Source of the DNA: Vulcanococcus sp. Clear-D1
GTDB lineage: Bacteria > Cyanobacteriota > Cyanobacteriia > PCC-6307 > Cyanobiaceae
Assembly: GCF_014654725.1 (NCBI RefSeq)
Contig: NZ_JACVZV010000003.1
Location: forward strand, 1-64,000
Length of the DNA: 64,000 nucleotides
Direction: 5' to 3'
In this document: positions 48,062 through 57,377 of the stretch, one piece after another
Numbering within the stretch: the stretch's first letter is position 1
Layout of the letters: the number at the start of each line of letters is the position of its first letter
The notes under the pieces: generated by a model
What the model was told of the DNA's origin: nothing
The model's database searches: none
What the model saw: the letters and a program-made list of their open reading frames with translations, nothing else
Made by a program: the position numbers and the translations under genes

Positions 48062-49648
48062 GTGCGACACGCCTCCCAGGAGGATCAGCGGGTGCTGCTG
48101 GTGCGCCTGCCCTGCAACCCCATCTTCCCGATCGGCCCGGTGTATCTGGCCGATCACATCCACAAGCAGTTTCCCGCGCTTGAGCAGCGAATCCTGGATC
48201 TGGCGGCGGTGCCGCTGCTGGATGTGGAGCGTGTGCTGCAGCAGGAGATCGAGCAGTTCCAGCCCTCGCTATTGGTGTTCTCCTGGCGCGACATCCAGAT
48301 CTATGCCCCGGTGGATGGGCGCGGCGGCAACCCGCTGCAGAACTCCTTTGAGGTGTTTTACGCCCGCAATCCGCTGAAGCGTCTGCGGGGTGCCTTCGGC
48401 GGCCTGCGATTGATGGCCTCGTTTTATGGCGAGCTCTGGCGCAATCTGCGACTGGTGCGGCGTGGCCTGCGCGCTGCCCGCCGCTTCCAGCCCGGCGCTC
48501 GGGCCGTGCTCGGTGGCGGTGCCGTGAGCGTGTTTTACGAACAGCTCGGGCGCAAACTGCCGCGCGGCACTGTCGTGTCGGTGGGGGAGGGCGAACCGCT
48601 GCTGGAGAAGCTGATCCGCGGTGAATCGCTCGAGGGTGAGCGCTGCTTCATCGCCGGGGAGGCCCCCCGGCCCGGTCTGATCCATGAGCAGCCCGCTGGC
48701 ATGGAGAAAACCGCCTGCGATTACGGCTACATCGCTTCGATTTGGCCGCAGCTCGATTGGTATCTCGATGGCGGCGACTTCTACGTGGGCGTGCAGACCA
48801 AACGCGGCTGCCCCCATAACTGCTGTTACTGCGTTTACACGGTGGTGGAAGGCAAGGCGGTGCGCGTGAATCCCGTGGAGGAGGTGATCGCCGAGATGCG
48901 TCAGCTCTACGCGAAAGGGGTGCGTGGTTTCTGGTTCACCGATGCCCAGTTCATCCCGGCTCGCCGCTACATCGAGGACGCCAAGGAGCTGCTGCGGGCC
49001 GTGCAGGCCCAGGGCTGGCACGACATCCGCTGGGCCGCCTACATCCGCGCCGACAACCTCGATGCCGAGCTGGCGGAGCTGATGGTGGCCACCGGCATGG
49101 ACTACTTCGAGATCGGCATCACCTCCGGCTCCCAGGAGCTCGTGCGCAAGATGCGCATGGGCTACAACCTGCGCACCGTGCTGGAGAACTGCCGCCTGCT
49201 GGCGCGGGCCGGATTCCGCGAGCACGTGTCGGTGAACTACTCGTTCAACGTGATCGACGAGCGCCCCGAGACAATCCGCCAGACCGTGGCCTATCACCGG
49301 GAGCTGGAGCGCATCTTCGGCGCCGACAAGGTGGAGCCGGCGATCTTCTTCATTGGCCTGCAGCCCCACACCCACCTGGAGCAGTACGGCTTCGATCAGG
49401 GCCTGATCAAGCCCGGCTACAACCCGATGAGCATGCTCCCCTGGACTGCGCGTCAGCTGCTCTGGAACCCGGAGCCGATGGGAAGCACCTTTGGTCGCAT
49501 CTGCCTGGAGGCGTTCGAGCGCAACCCCGCTGATTTCGGCCGCACGGTGATGGACCTGCTCGAGCGCGACTACGGCTTGGCGCCTCTTGAGGAGGCATTG
49601 CATGCTCCGGTAGAGGGTCGCGGCGCTTTGGCTACAGCGATCCGCTGA
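48062..49648 (+). CDS. B12-binding-domain radical SAM protein, function unknown
   Basis: A 528-aa protein. The N-terminal region (about 8-190) has a Rossmann-like cobalamin-binding fold (VLLVRLPCNPIFPIGPVYLA; LGGGAVSVFYEQLG) without the DxHxxG motif. The radical-SAM core has RGCPHNCCYC (Cys250, Cys254, Cys257) and FTDAQFIPARRYIEDAK. A C-terminal part ends near GLAPLEEAL. It is 6 bases downstream of cofG, so the two are probably one operon. BchE-, HpnP- and methylase-type members exist in this class, and I cannot say which. Confidence 0.75.
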   Translation: MRHASQEDQRVLLVRLPCNPIFPIGPVYLADHIHKQFPALEQRILDLAAVPLLDVERVLQQEIEQFQPSLLVFSWRDIQIYAPVDGRGGNPLQNSFEVFYARNPLKRLRGAFGGLRLMASFYGELWRNLRLVRRGLRAARRFQPGARAVLGGGAVSVFYEQLGRKLPRGTVVSVGEGEPLLEKLIRGESLEGERCFIAGEAPRPGLIHEQPAGMEKTACDYGYIASIWPQLDWYLDGGDFYVGVQTKRGCPHNCCYCVYTVVEGKAVRVNPVEEVIAEMRQLYAKGVRGFWFTDAQFIPARRYIEDAKELLRAVQAQGWHDIRWAAYIRADNLDAELAELMVATGMDYFEIGITSGSQELVRKMRMGYNLRTVLENCRLLARAGFREHVSVNYSFNVIDERPETIRQTVAYHRELERIFGADKVEPAIFFIGLQPHTHLEQYGFDQGLIKPGYNPMSMLPWTARQLLWNPEPMGSTFGRICLEAFERNPADFGRTVMDLLERDYGLAPLEEALHAPVEGRGALATAIR

Positions 49649-50953
49649 TCAGCTCTGAGGCAGGTGCAGTTCCGCCTGCAATCCCCCCAAGCCGGAGCGG
49701 TTGAGAGCCAGACGCCCACCGTGCAGCTGGCAGCAGCGTTCCACGATCGAGAGTCCCACCCCAGATCGGTTGCGTTGCTGGCGATCGTTGGCAGGGGGGA
49801 TTCTCGGCATTCCGAGCAGGTTGGCGCTGCTGAGCCCGGGGCCGCTGTCTTCCACCATCAACACCACGCTGGCCCGTTGCTGTTGGGCCGCCAGGCGGAG
49901 CGGCGCCCGGCCGTAGCGAATCGCGTTATCGATCAGGTTTTGTAGAGCCCGCTCGATCAGCGCTTGATCCAGCCGCACGAGCAGCCGCGGCACCGCCAGC
50001 TCGATCGGCTGCTGGGGGTAGCTGGCCACCACCCGTTCACACAGTTCATCGAGGGCGCTCAACCTCGGTCGGAACGGTTCGGTCTGTTCCCCAGCGGCTT
50101 CCTGCAGCAGATGGGTGAGGCTGATCAGCCGGTCGATCTCCACCCGAAGCTGTGGCAGCGCCTCATCCCAGGCGGTGGGGTCGGCGGGGTGGTCTTCCAG
50201 CCGCTCCACCCGCATCGAGAGCCGGGTGAGCGGACTGCCCAGATCGTGGGCCAGGCCCTGCAGAAAGCGGCGGCGCGATTCGTGCTGCTGGTTCAGCTGC
50301 TCGAGCACGCGGTTGATGCGGATGCTCAGTTCACGCATCGCCCCCATCCCTGCTTCAGGCACCAGTTCCAGCTCGCCGGAGGGGATGGCGGGAAGTTGTT
50401 TGAGCAGTTGCTGGATCGGCCGTTGCAGCTGCCATTGCAGAAACAGCGCCACACCACTGCTGCCTCCCAGCAGCAGGCTGCCAAGGCGGATGGCAGGCCA
50501 CAGCCAGGGCAGGGCGGTGCCGGGGCTGGCGTACACCCACAGCTGCCGGCTGGCTGTAGAAGAGCGCTGCACCGCCAGCCAGTAGCCCCCCAACCAGCTG
50601 CCTTGGCTGGGAGGATCCCGGCGCAGGTCGCCGTTGAGGCCTGCATCTTGAAGGGTGCGCCGCAGGGCATCCGCCTGTTGGCCCGTGGCGGGCTGGCTCT
50701 GGGGCGGTGGGTTCACGGCGGCCCAGAGCCGGATTGGGCGGTCTTCGTGCTTGCCAGTTTGTTTCCCTTCCAGCTGCAGGGCCTGCCGGGCCAGGCTCAG
50801 GCTGATTGCCTGGGTGGTGGTGGTTTGCAGCAGTTGGGGCATGCCCAGGCTGAGCAGGGTGAAGCTGCCGGCCCAGGCACAGCCCACACACACCAACAAG
50901 CGCAGGCTGTCGCCGAGGGTGAAGCCTCGAAATCGTTTTGCACCGGCCACCAT
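49649..50953 (-). CDS. membrane histidine kinase
   Basis: A 434-aa sensor kinase. Membrane helices lie about 16-40 and 148-174 and flank a periplasmic loop of some 110 residues. A HAMP-like linker follows. The phosphoacceptor His236 sits in the H-box LQGLAHDLGSPLTRLSMR, which reads HDLGSP rather than HELRTP. The N-box QNLIDNAIRYG, G1 DSGPGL and G2 RSGVGLSIVERC are intact. It starts 4 bases after the response regulator. The signal is unknown. Confidence 0.88.
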   Translation of the reverse strand: MVAGAKRFRGFTLGDSLRLLVCVGCAWAGSFTLLSLGMPQLLQTTTTQAISLSLARQALQLEGKQTGKHEDRPIRLWAAVNPPPQSQPATGQQADALRRTLQDAGLNGDLRRDPPSQGSWLGGYWLAVQRSSTASRQLWVYASPGTALPWLWPAIRLGSLLLGGSSGVALFLQWQLQRPIQQLLKQLPAIPSGELELVPEAGMGAMRELSIRINRVLEQLNQQHESRRRFLQGLAHDLGSPLTRLSMRVERLEDHPADPTAWDEALPQLRVEIDRLISLTHLLQEAAGEQTEPFRPRLSALDELCERVVASYPQQPIELAVPRLLVRLDQALIERALQNLIDNAIRYGRAPLRLAAQQQRASVVLMVEDSGPGLSSANLLGMPRIPPANDRQQRNRSGVGLSIVERCCQLHGGRLALNRSGLGGLQAELHLPQS

Positions 50954-50957
50954 CTGC

Positions 50958-51722
50958 TCAGGCCTGGGGCTCGATCTGCACCTCGGTATTGAGGCGATAG
51001 CCCCGGCCGCGCACGGCTTCGATCATGCGGCCGCTGCCGCGTTTGCAGCTGTTGAGCAGTTTGCGCAACTTGGAGATGCGCACATCGATGCTGCGGCTGT
51101 TGGTGGCATCCACCAGGCTGCCTGTGGCCTGGCACAACTGCTCGCGCTCGAAGGCGATGCCTGGCGAGAGGCAGAGGAAGCTGAGTAGCGAGGCATCGCC
51201 GCGGCTGAGGCTGTTGATCACCCCCGTGGGGCCCTCGAGCTCCAGCCGCGCCGGATCAAACACAATGGTGTTGATCCGGAAGCGCTGCTCCGGCGGGCGT
51301 TGGGGAGTGAGTTCGCGGCGGTAGTCGAGCAGGCGCTCAAGCCGCAGCTGCAGCTCGCGCCAGAGGAAGGGTTTGGCCATGTAGTCGTCGGCCCCGGTTT
51401 CCAGCCCCTCGATCCGTTCATCGGCGGCCCCCAAGGCGGAGAGCATCAGCACCGGAAAGCGGTGCCCCTGCTTGCGCAGCCGCTCCAGCAGGTGGGTGCC
51501 GCTCTGACCAGGCAGCAGCCGATCCAGCACGAGCACGTGTGGCATGTCGTCGCGCAGGGCTTGATCGAGCCCCTCGCCATCGCCAAAGCTGCGGGTTTTC
51601 CAGCCGCACTGCCCGAAGCGCTCCTCCAGCAGGGTGAGCAGTTCCTGATCGTCGTCGACCACCCACACCCGAGCGTCGGGATGGCTCGACATGGCAGGCC
51701 TTTGGGCGGTGCTGGCCGTCAT
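50958..51722 (-). CDS. OmpR-family response regulator
   Basis: A 254-aa regulator. The receiver domain (about 18-130) has the acidic pocket VVDDDQE (Asp23-25), the phosphoacceptor Asp67 in VLVLDRLLPGQSG, Ser in MLSALG and Lys in DYMAKPF. A winged-helix DNA-binding domain (about 145-245) contains NSRSIDVRISKLRKLL and a final RGRGYRL. ATG 51722 overlaps the stop of the CPBP protease gene (ATGA). It pairs with the histidine kinase just downstream. Confidence 0.9.
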   Translation of the reverse strand: MTASTAQRPAMSSHPDARVWVVDDDQELLTLLEERFGQCGWKTRSFGDGEGLDQALRDDMPHVLVLDRLLPGQSGTHLLERLRKQGHRFPVLMLSALGAADERIEGLETGADDYMAKPFLWRELQLRLERLLDYRRELTPQRPPEQRFRINTIVFDPARLELEGPTGVINSLSRGDASLLSFLCLSPGIAFEREQLCQATGSLVDATNSRSIDVRISKLRKLLNSCKRGSGRMIEAVRGRGYRLNTEVQIEPQA

Positions 51723-52540
51723 GGCGTCGTGGTGTGGGTGCCCTCATTCCACCAAGGGCGGCGGGCCAGGAGCAACAGGGCAAGACCCAGCCAGCCGATC
51801 ACCCCGCCGATGGGGTTGTCGGGGCCCATCAGCCAGGCCGGTGCACTGGGTTGGATCGATACCAGCCCCTGATGCAGCACAAACCAGCCCGCCACCAGGC
51901 CGCCATGCAGTCCGATCGCGCCCCAGAGCAGGCCGCCATCGGCCCGGCGCTGTAGGCCCAGGGCCAAGCCGAGTAGCAGCAGGCCCACGAGCAGGCCGAT
52001 CAAGGGGATTGGGGGCAGGTTGAAGCGGGTGTGCACCAGGCTGAACAGGGCTGCCTGCAGCCACAGCCCCCGTTGCGGCCCCACGAGCAGGCTGATCTCC
52101 CCCATGAGCCAGCCCCGGAACAGCAGTTCTTCGGCGAAGGCCACCCCGAGCCCCAGGGCGACGGCGTTGAGCAGCAGGCCGGCGTTGAGGCGGGGCATCC
52201 AGCTGAGTTGGCCGCTCAGCGCCAGGGCGGCGATCACCAGGGCCAGCAGGGCGATCGCCTTGAGCGCGCCCCGCAGCAACGCCTTGGCCACGGCTGCCTT
52301 GGCACCGAGCACCCCCAGCCGCCGCCAGGGCTGCGATTCATTCCAGCAGCGCCGCAGGCGAACGGGAAGGCTGAACAGCAGGGCAGCCACGGCTGGCAGG
52401 GCCGCCAGGCTGGCCTGCAGAGCGCCGGGCACCCCCAGGGCCTTCAGTAGTAGTTGCCCACCCAGAAACACCGCCACCAGCGCGGCCGGATAGAGCACGG
52501 TGCCCCACCAGTGCAGCCGCAGCCCGGCGCTGGTGGCCAT
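51719..52540 (-). CDS. CPBP (CAAX-like) intramembrane protease
   Basis: A 273-aa polytopic protein with about eight membrane spans. The glutamate motif is FAEELLFRGWLMG; a phenylalanine/histidine motif, FSLVHTRFN, and a third, IGLHGGLVAG, complete the Abi/CPBP active site. These enzymes cleave within membranes or act in export and bacteriocin immunity. ATG 52540 overlaps the clpS stop (ATGA), and its own stop overlaps the response-regulator ATG. The substrate is unknown. Confidence 0.85.
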   Translation of the reverse strand: MATSAGLRLHWWGTVLYPAALVAVFLGGQLLLKALGVPGALQASLAALPAVAALLFSLPVRLRRCWNESQPWRRLGVLGAKAAVAKALLRGALKAIALLALVIAALALSGQLSWMPRLNAGLLLNAVALGLGVAFAEELLFRGWLMGEISLLVGPQRGLWLQAALFSLVHTRFNLPPIPLIGLLVGLLLLGLALGLQRRADGGLLWGAIGLHGGLVAGWFVLHQGLVSIQPSAPAWLMGPDNPIGGVIGWLGLALLLLARRPWWNEGTHTTTP

Positions 52541-52887
52541 CAGCTCTCCGGCTCGATCGTGCTGGTGAGGCCCTTGGCTTTGAGCGTTTCGCTGTAAAAC
52601 TCCGCCGGTTCGATGTCGCACACGATCACCAGGCCCACGCCGGTGTTGTGGGCCTCGAGCATCACGGCGATGGCGTCCTGCTCACTCAGCGACGGCACCA
52701 CCTGGCGCAGGGTGCCCACCACGTATTCCATGGTGTTCACCGGATCGTTGTGGAGCAGCACCTTGTAGCGGGGCGAGGGCTTGCGCACCCGCTCCGGGGC
52801 CTTCTCCATCACGGCAGCGCCGCCGCTCTCACGGCCAGGCGACTGGGTGGCGGTGAGAGCAGCTCTGCAGGGGGTGGATCGGTTCAT
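52540..52887 (-). CDS. clpS: ATP-dependent Clp protease adaptor ClpS
   Basis: N-end-rule adaptor that delivers substrates to ClpAP/ClpCP. The core YKVLLHNDPVNTMEYVVGTL has the conserved HNDPVNTMEYV, with VMLEAHNTGVGLVIVC following. ATG 52887 is preferred because ggag lies upstream at a suitable distance; GTG and ATG at 52908/52905 are in frame. The N-terminal extension (about 40 residues) is variable. The stop overlaps the CPBP ATG, so it heads an unusually tight operon. Confidence 0.92.
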   Translation of the reverse strand: MNRSTPCRAALTATQSPGRESGGAAVMEKAPERVRKPSPRYKVLLHNDPVNTMEYVVGTLRQVVPSLSEQDAIAVMLEAHNTGVGLVIVCDIEPAEFYSETLKAKGLTSTIEPES

Positions 52888-52931
52888 CCTGTCCAGCTCC
52901 GGCATCACGACAGCGGACTTTAGGCAGCGGA

Positions 52932-54182
52932 TCAGGCCGCAGCGGCTGCTGGGGCCAGGGCTGCCTGAATGCGGCGCATGGCCTCCAGCACGTTTTCGCG
53001 GCTGTTGAAGGCCGAAAGGCGGAAATAACCCTCGCCGGCGGCGCCGAAGCCACTGCCGGGGGTGCCCACCACGTTGGCCTGGCTGAGCAGCAGATCAAAG
53101 AAGCCCCAGGAATCCACGCCCGCGGGAGTTTTGATCCACACGTAGGGAGCCTGCTCACCGCCATACACCTGAAGCCCTGCAGCGCTCAATTCGCGGCGGA
53201 TGATCGCGGCGTTCTCCATATAGAAGGCGATCAGCGCCTTCACCTGGGCTTGGCCCTCGGGCGAATACACCGCTTCGGCGCCGCGCTGAACGATGTAGCT
53301 CACGCCGTTGAACTTCGTGCACTGGCGACGGTTCCACAGGCCCCACAGCTCCACCGGTTCGCCGTTGGCCGCGGTGCCCATCAGACCGCGGGGCACCACG
53401 GTGAGGGCGCAGCGGGTGCCGGTGAAGCCGGCGTTTTTGGAGAAGGAGCGGAATTCGATCGCACACTCGCGGGCCCCTTCGATCTCATAGATCGAGTGGG
53501 GCAGCGCTGGATCCTGGATGAAGGCCTCGTAGGCGGCGTCAAACAGGATCAGGGAGCCGTTGGCGCGGGCGTAATCCACCCAGGCCTTGAGCTGCTCCTT
53601 GCTGGCCACCGCACCGGTGGGGTTATTGGGGAAGCAGAGGTAGATCAGATCCACCTTTTCAGTGGGGATCTGGGCGGTGAAGCCGTTTTCGGCGCTGATC
53701 GGGAGGTAGGTGAGGCCGCCGTACTGACCGGCGTCATCGGCATCGCCGGTGCGGCCCGCCATCACGTTGCTGTCCACATACACCGGGTACACCGGGTCGG
53801 TGACGGCGATGCGGTTGCCGGCGCCGAGGATGTCGAGGATGTTGGCGCTGTCGCACTTCGAGCCGTCCGACACGAAGATCTCTTCGGCCGAGATCTGGCA
53901 GCCGCGAGCCTGGAAGTCGTGTTGGGCGATCGCTTCGCGGAGCCAGAGGTAGCCCTGCTCGGGGCCGTAGCCGTGGAAGCCTTCACGGGTGCCCATCTCA
54001 TCCACGGCCGCCTTCATGGCATTGCGGCAGGCCTCGGGCAGCGGTTCGGTCACATCGCCGATGCCCAGACGAATGATCGGGGCGTTGGGGTTGGCTTCGC
54101 TGAAGGCCTTCACCCGCCGGGCGATCTCGGGGAACAGATAACCAGCCTTGAGTTTGAGGTAATTGCCGTTGACCTGGGCCAT
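52932..54182 (-). CDS. dapL: LL-diaminopimelate aminotransferase
   Basis: PLP enzyme making LL-DAP directly from tetrahydrodipicolinate in lysine and peptidoglycan synthesis. The PLP lysine is in [48 protein letters not shown] and [20 protein letters not shown] are typical of DapL. It has 416 aa from ATG 54182. clpS lies 44 bases downstream on the same strand, and a radical-SAM gene is divergent. Confidence 0.95.
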   Translation of the reverse strand: MAQVNGNYLKLKAGYLFPEIARRVKAFSEANPNAPIIRLGIGDVTEPLPEACRNAMKAAVDEMGTREGFHGYGPEQGYLWLREAIAQHDFQARGCQISAEEIFVSDGSKCDSANILDILGAGNRIAVTDPVYPVYVDSNVMAGRTGDADDAGQYGGLTYLPISAENGFTAQIPTEKVDLIYLCFPNNPTGAVASKEQLKAWVDYARANGSLILFDAAYEAFIQDPALPHSIYEIEGARECAIEFRSFSKNAGFTGTRCALTVVPRGLMGTAANGEPVELWGLWNRRQCTKFNGVSYIVQRGAEAVYSPEGQAQVKALIAFYMENAAIIRRELSAAGLQVYGGEQAPYVWIKTPAGVDSWGFFDLLLSQANVVGTPGSGFGAAGEGYFRLSAFNSRENVLEAMRRIQAALAPAAAAA

Positions 54183-54307
54183 GTCGCGTGCGGGCCGCGC
54201 GGGCCCCTGGGTACTGGGCGCGATTGTCCTATGCGGCGGATGCCCGCTGGAGCGATCAGCGCGATCGCGTTGCTGCATACGATCGATTCAGCACTGCCTT
54301 CGTCGCC

Positions 54308-57001
54308 GTGACCGTTGCTCCCGTTCAGCCGGTCGGCTCTTCTGCGGAGGCGCCTGTGGATTTCGCGGCCCTGGTGGATCGCACCATCGCCAAGCCCGGC
54401 CGCTACCTCGGCAATGAGCTCGGGGTGCAGCCGCGCGATTGGGATCAGGCCTGGCCGGCCGCCGGCGTGCGCTGGGCGCTCACCTACCCCGAGATCTACG
54501 AGGTGGGTTCGAGCAACACCGGCCACATCATTCTCTATTCGATCCTCAACAGCGTTCCCGGTCAGCTGTGCGACCGCAGCTATCTGCCCGGGCCGGATCT
54601 GGCGGAGCGGTTGCGCGAGCGAGGTGAGGCTCTCTTCGCGGTGGAGAGCCGCCGGCCTCTTCCCGCCTTCGACATCCTCGGCTTTTCGCTCAGCTACGAG
54701 CTCGGCGCCACCAACATCCTCTCGATGCTGGAGCTGGCCCAGGTGCCCCTCCGCTCCGCTGATCGCGGCGATCTCCCCCTGGCGGATCCGGCGGCGCCGC
54801 CGCTGATCTTTGCCGGCGGCCCCACGGCCACCAGCAACCCCGAGCCGTTTGCGGCCTTCTTCGATTTCGTGGTGTTGGGCGATGGCGAAGAGGTGTTGCC
54901 GGAGATCGGGCTGGTGGTGGCCGAAGCCAAGGCGGCAGGCCTCTCGCGCCGCGAGCTGCTGATCGATCTGGCTCAGGTGCCGGGGGTCTACGTGCCCGCG
55001 CTCTACGGCCCCGGCCCCGATGGCATCACCCAGGTGCCGCAGGTGGAGGGCATCCCTGTGCGGGTGTTGCGGCGCACCGCCACGCCGATGCCCCACTACG
55101 CCATGGGCCTGGTGCCCCACATCGAAACGGTGCACGACCGGCTCACGGTGGAGATCCGCCGCGGCTGCACCCGCGGTTGCCGCTTCTGCCAGCCGGGGAT
55201 GCTCACCCGCCCCGCCCGTGATGTGGACCCCGAGGCGGTGATTGAGGCGATTGAAACCGGCATGGAGCGCACCGGCTATTCCGATTTCTCGTTGCTCTCA
55301 CTCAGCTGCTCCGATTACCTCGCCCTCCCGGCGGTGGGTGTGGAGCTGCGTAACCGCCTGGCCGATCAGAACGTGAGTCTCACCCTGCCGAGCCAGCGGG
55401 TGGACCGCTTCGACGACAACATCGCCCACATCCTCGGGGGCACCCGCAAGGCGGGCCTCACGTTTGCACCGGAAGCCGGCACCCAGCGCCTGCGCGACAT
55501 CGTGAACAAGGGCCTCACCGACGAGGAGCTGTTGCGCGGCATCCGCACCGCCATGGAGAGCGGTTACCGCAAGATCAAGCTCTATTTCATGATCGGCCTG
55601 CCCGGTGAAACCGATGCCGATGTGCTCGGGATTGCCGAAACCTGCTGGCAGTTGCAACAGCAGTGCCGCGATCTGGGGCGGCTGGAGCTGAACCTCACCA
55701 TCAGCAATTTCACGCCCAAGCCGCACACGCCGTTTCAGTGGCACAGCGTGAGCACGGCGGAATTTCAGCGGCGTCAGCAACTGCTGCGTGATGCCCTGCG
55801 GCGGATGCGCGGCATCAAAACCAATTACACCGATGTGCGCCTCTCCGCGATGGAGGACTTCGTGGGCCGCGGCGATCGCCGCCTGGCGCCGGTGATCGAG
55901 GCGGCTTGGCGCGCTGGCGCGGGCCTTGATGCCTGGTTTGAAGCGGCGGATCGCACCTATGAAGCCTGGACCTCAGCCATCGAAGCCGCCGGCCTGGGCG
56001 GCCGCTATCGCGAGCTGGAACTGGGTGAATGGAGTGCCGTCGAAGGCATGGACCCCGACGATCTGGCCGTGTTCTGCAGCCAGCCCCTGCCCTGGGATCA
56101 CATTGATTCCGGGGTGGACAAAGGCTGGCTGGCCGACGACCTACGCCAGGCCCTCGCCGCTGCGGTGGTGCCCGACTGCTCCTTCGATGGCTGCAGCAGC
56201 TGCGGCGTGTGCGGCCCCGAGTTGGGGCACAACGTGGTGGTGCCGCCGCCAGCCATTCCTGAGCAGCGCCCCCAGCGGGCGCCGGCCAGTGAGCGGGTGG
56301 CGCGGCTGCGCTTCCGCTTCAGCAAAACCGGCTCCCTGGCTCTGCTCAGCCACCTGGATCTGGTGCGGCTGATGGAACGGGCCCTGCGCCGCAGCGGCTT
56401 GCCGGTGAGCTTCACCGGTGGCTTCCATCCATTGCCCCGGGTGCAGTTCGCCTTGGCCCTGCCCCTGGGGGCGGAGGCCGATGGCGAATGGATGGATCTT
56501 GAGTACACCCAGCCGATTGATCCGACTGAGGCTTTGCAACGGCTTCAGGCCCAGTTGCCTGCTGGCTTCGCCCTGCTGCAGGTGGAGGCGGTGGAGGTGT
56601 CTGCCCCCAGCCTGTCGCAGGAGTTGATGGCTGCTCACTGGCAGCTGCAATTGCGACCCACGGGCACCGGTACTGACGGCACTGTGCCGCCGCTGGCGGC
56701 TTGGCAGGCTGCAGCGGCCGAGCTGCTGAGCAGCTCATCCTGGATTTGGCACGACACCGACAAGAAAGGGCGGCCGCGGCAGCGCGATTGCAGGCCCTTC
56801 CTGCAAAGCCTGGCGGTGGAGGGCGTGGAGCAGATGCCGGCACTGGTAGAGCTTCGCTATGAGGCCCTTGTGGATCCCGCTGGCCGCAGCCTGCGGCCGG
56901 AGCAGCTGCAGCACTGGTTCGCCCAACAGCTCGATGCGGGCCTGGAGATGGTGAGCCTGCGCCGCGAATCCCTGCAGCTTCGGCAGAGCCCAAAGGCTTG
57001 A
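54308..57001 (+). CDS. TIGR03960-type radical SAM protein fused to DUF2344
   Basis: An 897-aa protein from GTG 54308. The N-terminal part (about 1-640) is a B12-binding-like domain plus radical SAM with RRGCTRGCRFCQPGM, SRRPLPAFDILGFSLSYE and MIGLPGETDADVLGIAETC. The C-terminal quarter (about 665-897) is the TIGR03936/DUF2344 module: LRFRFSKTGSLALLSHLDLV, then FTGGFHPLPRVQFALALPLG. Fusion of the two modules is known in bacteria. The reaction has not been defined. It is divergent from dapL over 125 bases. Confidence 0.88.
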   Translation: MTVAPVQPVGSSAEAPVDFAALVDRTIAKPGRYLGNELGVQPRDWDQAWPAAGVRWALTYPEIYEVGSSNTGHIILYSILNSVPGQLCDRSYLPGPDLAERLRERGEALFAVESRRPLPAFDILGFSLSYELGATNILSMLELAQVPLRSADRGDLPLADPAAPPLIFAGGPTATSNPEPFAAFFDFVVLGDGEEVLPEIGLVVAEAKAAGLSRRELLIDLAQVPGVYVPALYGPGPDGITQVPQVEGIPVRVLRRTATPMPHYAMGLVPHIETVHDRLTVEIRRGCTRGCRFCQPGMLTRPARDVDPEAVIEAIETGMERTGYSDFSLLSLSCSDYLALPAVGVELRNRLADQNVSLTLPSQRVDRFDDNIAHILGGTRKAGLTFAPEAGTQRLRDIVNKGLTDEELLRGIRTAMESGYRKIKLYFMIGLPGETDADVLGIAETCWQLQQQCRDLGRLELNLTISNFTPKPHTPFQWHSVSTAEFQRRQQLLRDALRRMRGIKTNYTDVRLSAMEDFVGRGDRRLAPVIEAAWRAGAGLDAWFEAADRTYEAWTSAIEAAGLGGRYRELELGEWSAVEGMDPDDLAVFCSQPLPWDHIDSGVDKGWLADDLRQALAAAVVPDCSFDGCSSCGVCGPELGHNVVVPPPAIPEQRPQRAPASERVARLRFRFSKTGSLALLSHLDLVRLMERALRRSGLPVSFTGGFHPLPRVQFALALPLGAEADGEWMDLEYTQPIDPTEALQRLQAQLPAGFALLQVEAVEVSAPSLSQELMAAHWQLQLRPTGTGTDGTVPPLAAWQAAAAELLSSSSWIWHDTDKKGRPRQRDCRPFLQSLAVEGVEQMPALVELRYEALVDPAGRSLRPEQLQHWFAQQLDAGLEMVSLRRESLQLRQSPKA

Positions 57002-57377
57002 AAACACCCGTGCTAGCGTCTGTCCATCGGTACAACCTGAAGCAGGCTCAGCGATCTAGCTCGGCTCAGGCATCAGGGTCCGCATCAGTTTTCACGAACC
57101 TCTCTTCCTGAAAGCTGCCCGATGCGGCGCCGTAAGACGGGTTCCACTCAGATCTGGATCTCGCAAGCAACGGGCCTAGGCCCACTCTCACGAAGGCTGT
57201 AAGCCTGCCGCCGTTGTTTACCCGGCGTTTTCACTGAATTTTTCAAGCACCGCTGCTTCGTTTCTCCTCTTGCATCGGCGATGCATGCAGGGTTTTGCAG
57301 CCACGCGGTCCGGCGCTGAGCGCCAGCCTCTGCTTCCCATTCCGGCCTGCTTCCTGCAGGTCTTCTCCTGACCTTCC
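57002..57377 (+). promoter_or_regulatory. long 5' leader/promoter region of rne
   Basis: 376 bases with no coding sign. It contains a perfect palindrome GGGCCTAGGCCC (57172-57183), two T-rich patches (gttttcactgaatttttc, about 57229-57246), and several short stems (GCATC-GGC-GATGC; GGCGC-TGA-GCGCC near 57314-57326). In Synechocystis and E. coli the rne 5' UTR is an RNase E-cut autoregulatory element, and the T-rich patch here would suit a similar role. No confident promoter was found. Confidence 0.45.

Noticed and set aside
48269-49603. 444-codon minus-strand frame over the B12/radical-SAM gene
   Set aside because: Shadow reading; the plus strand has intact CxxxCxxC and family blocks.
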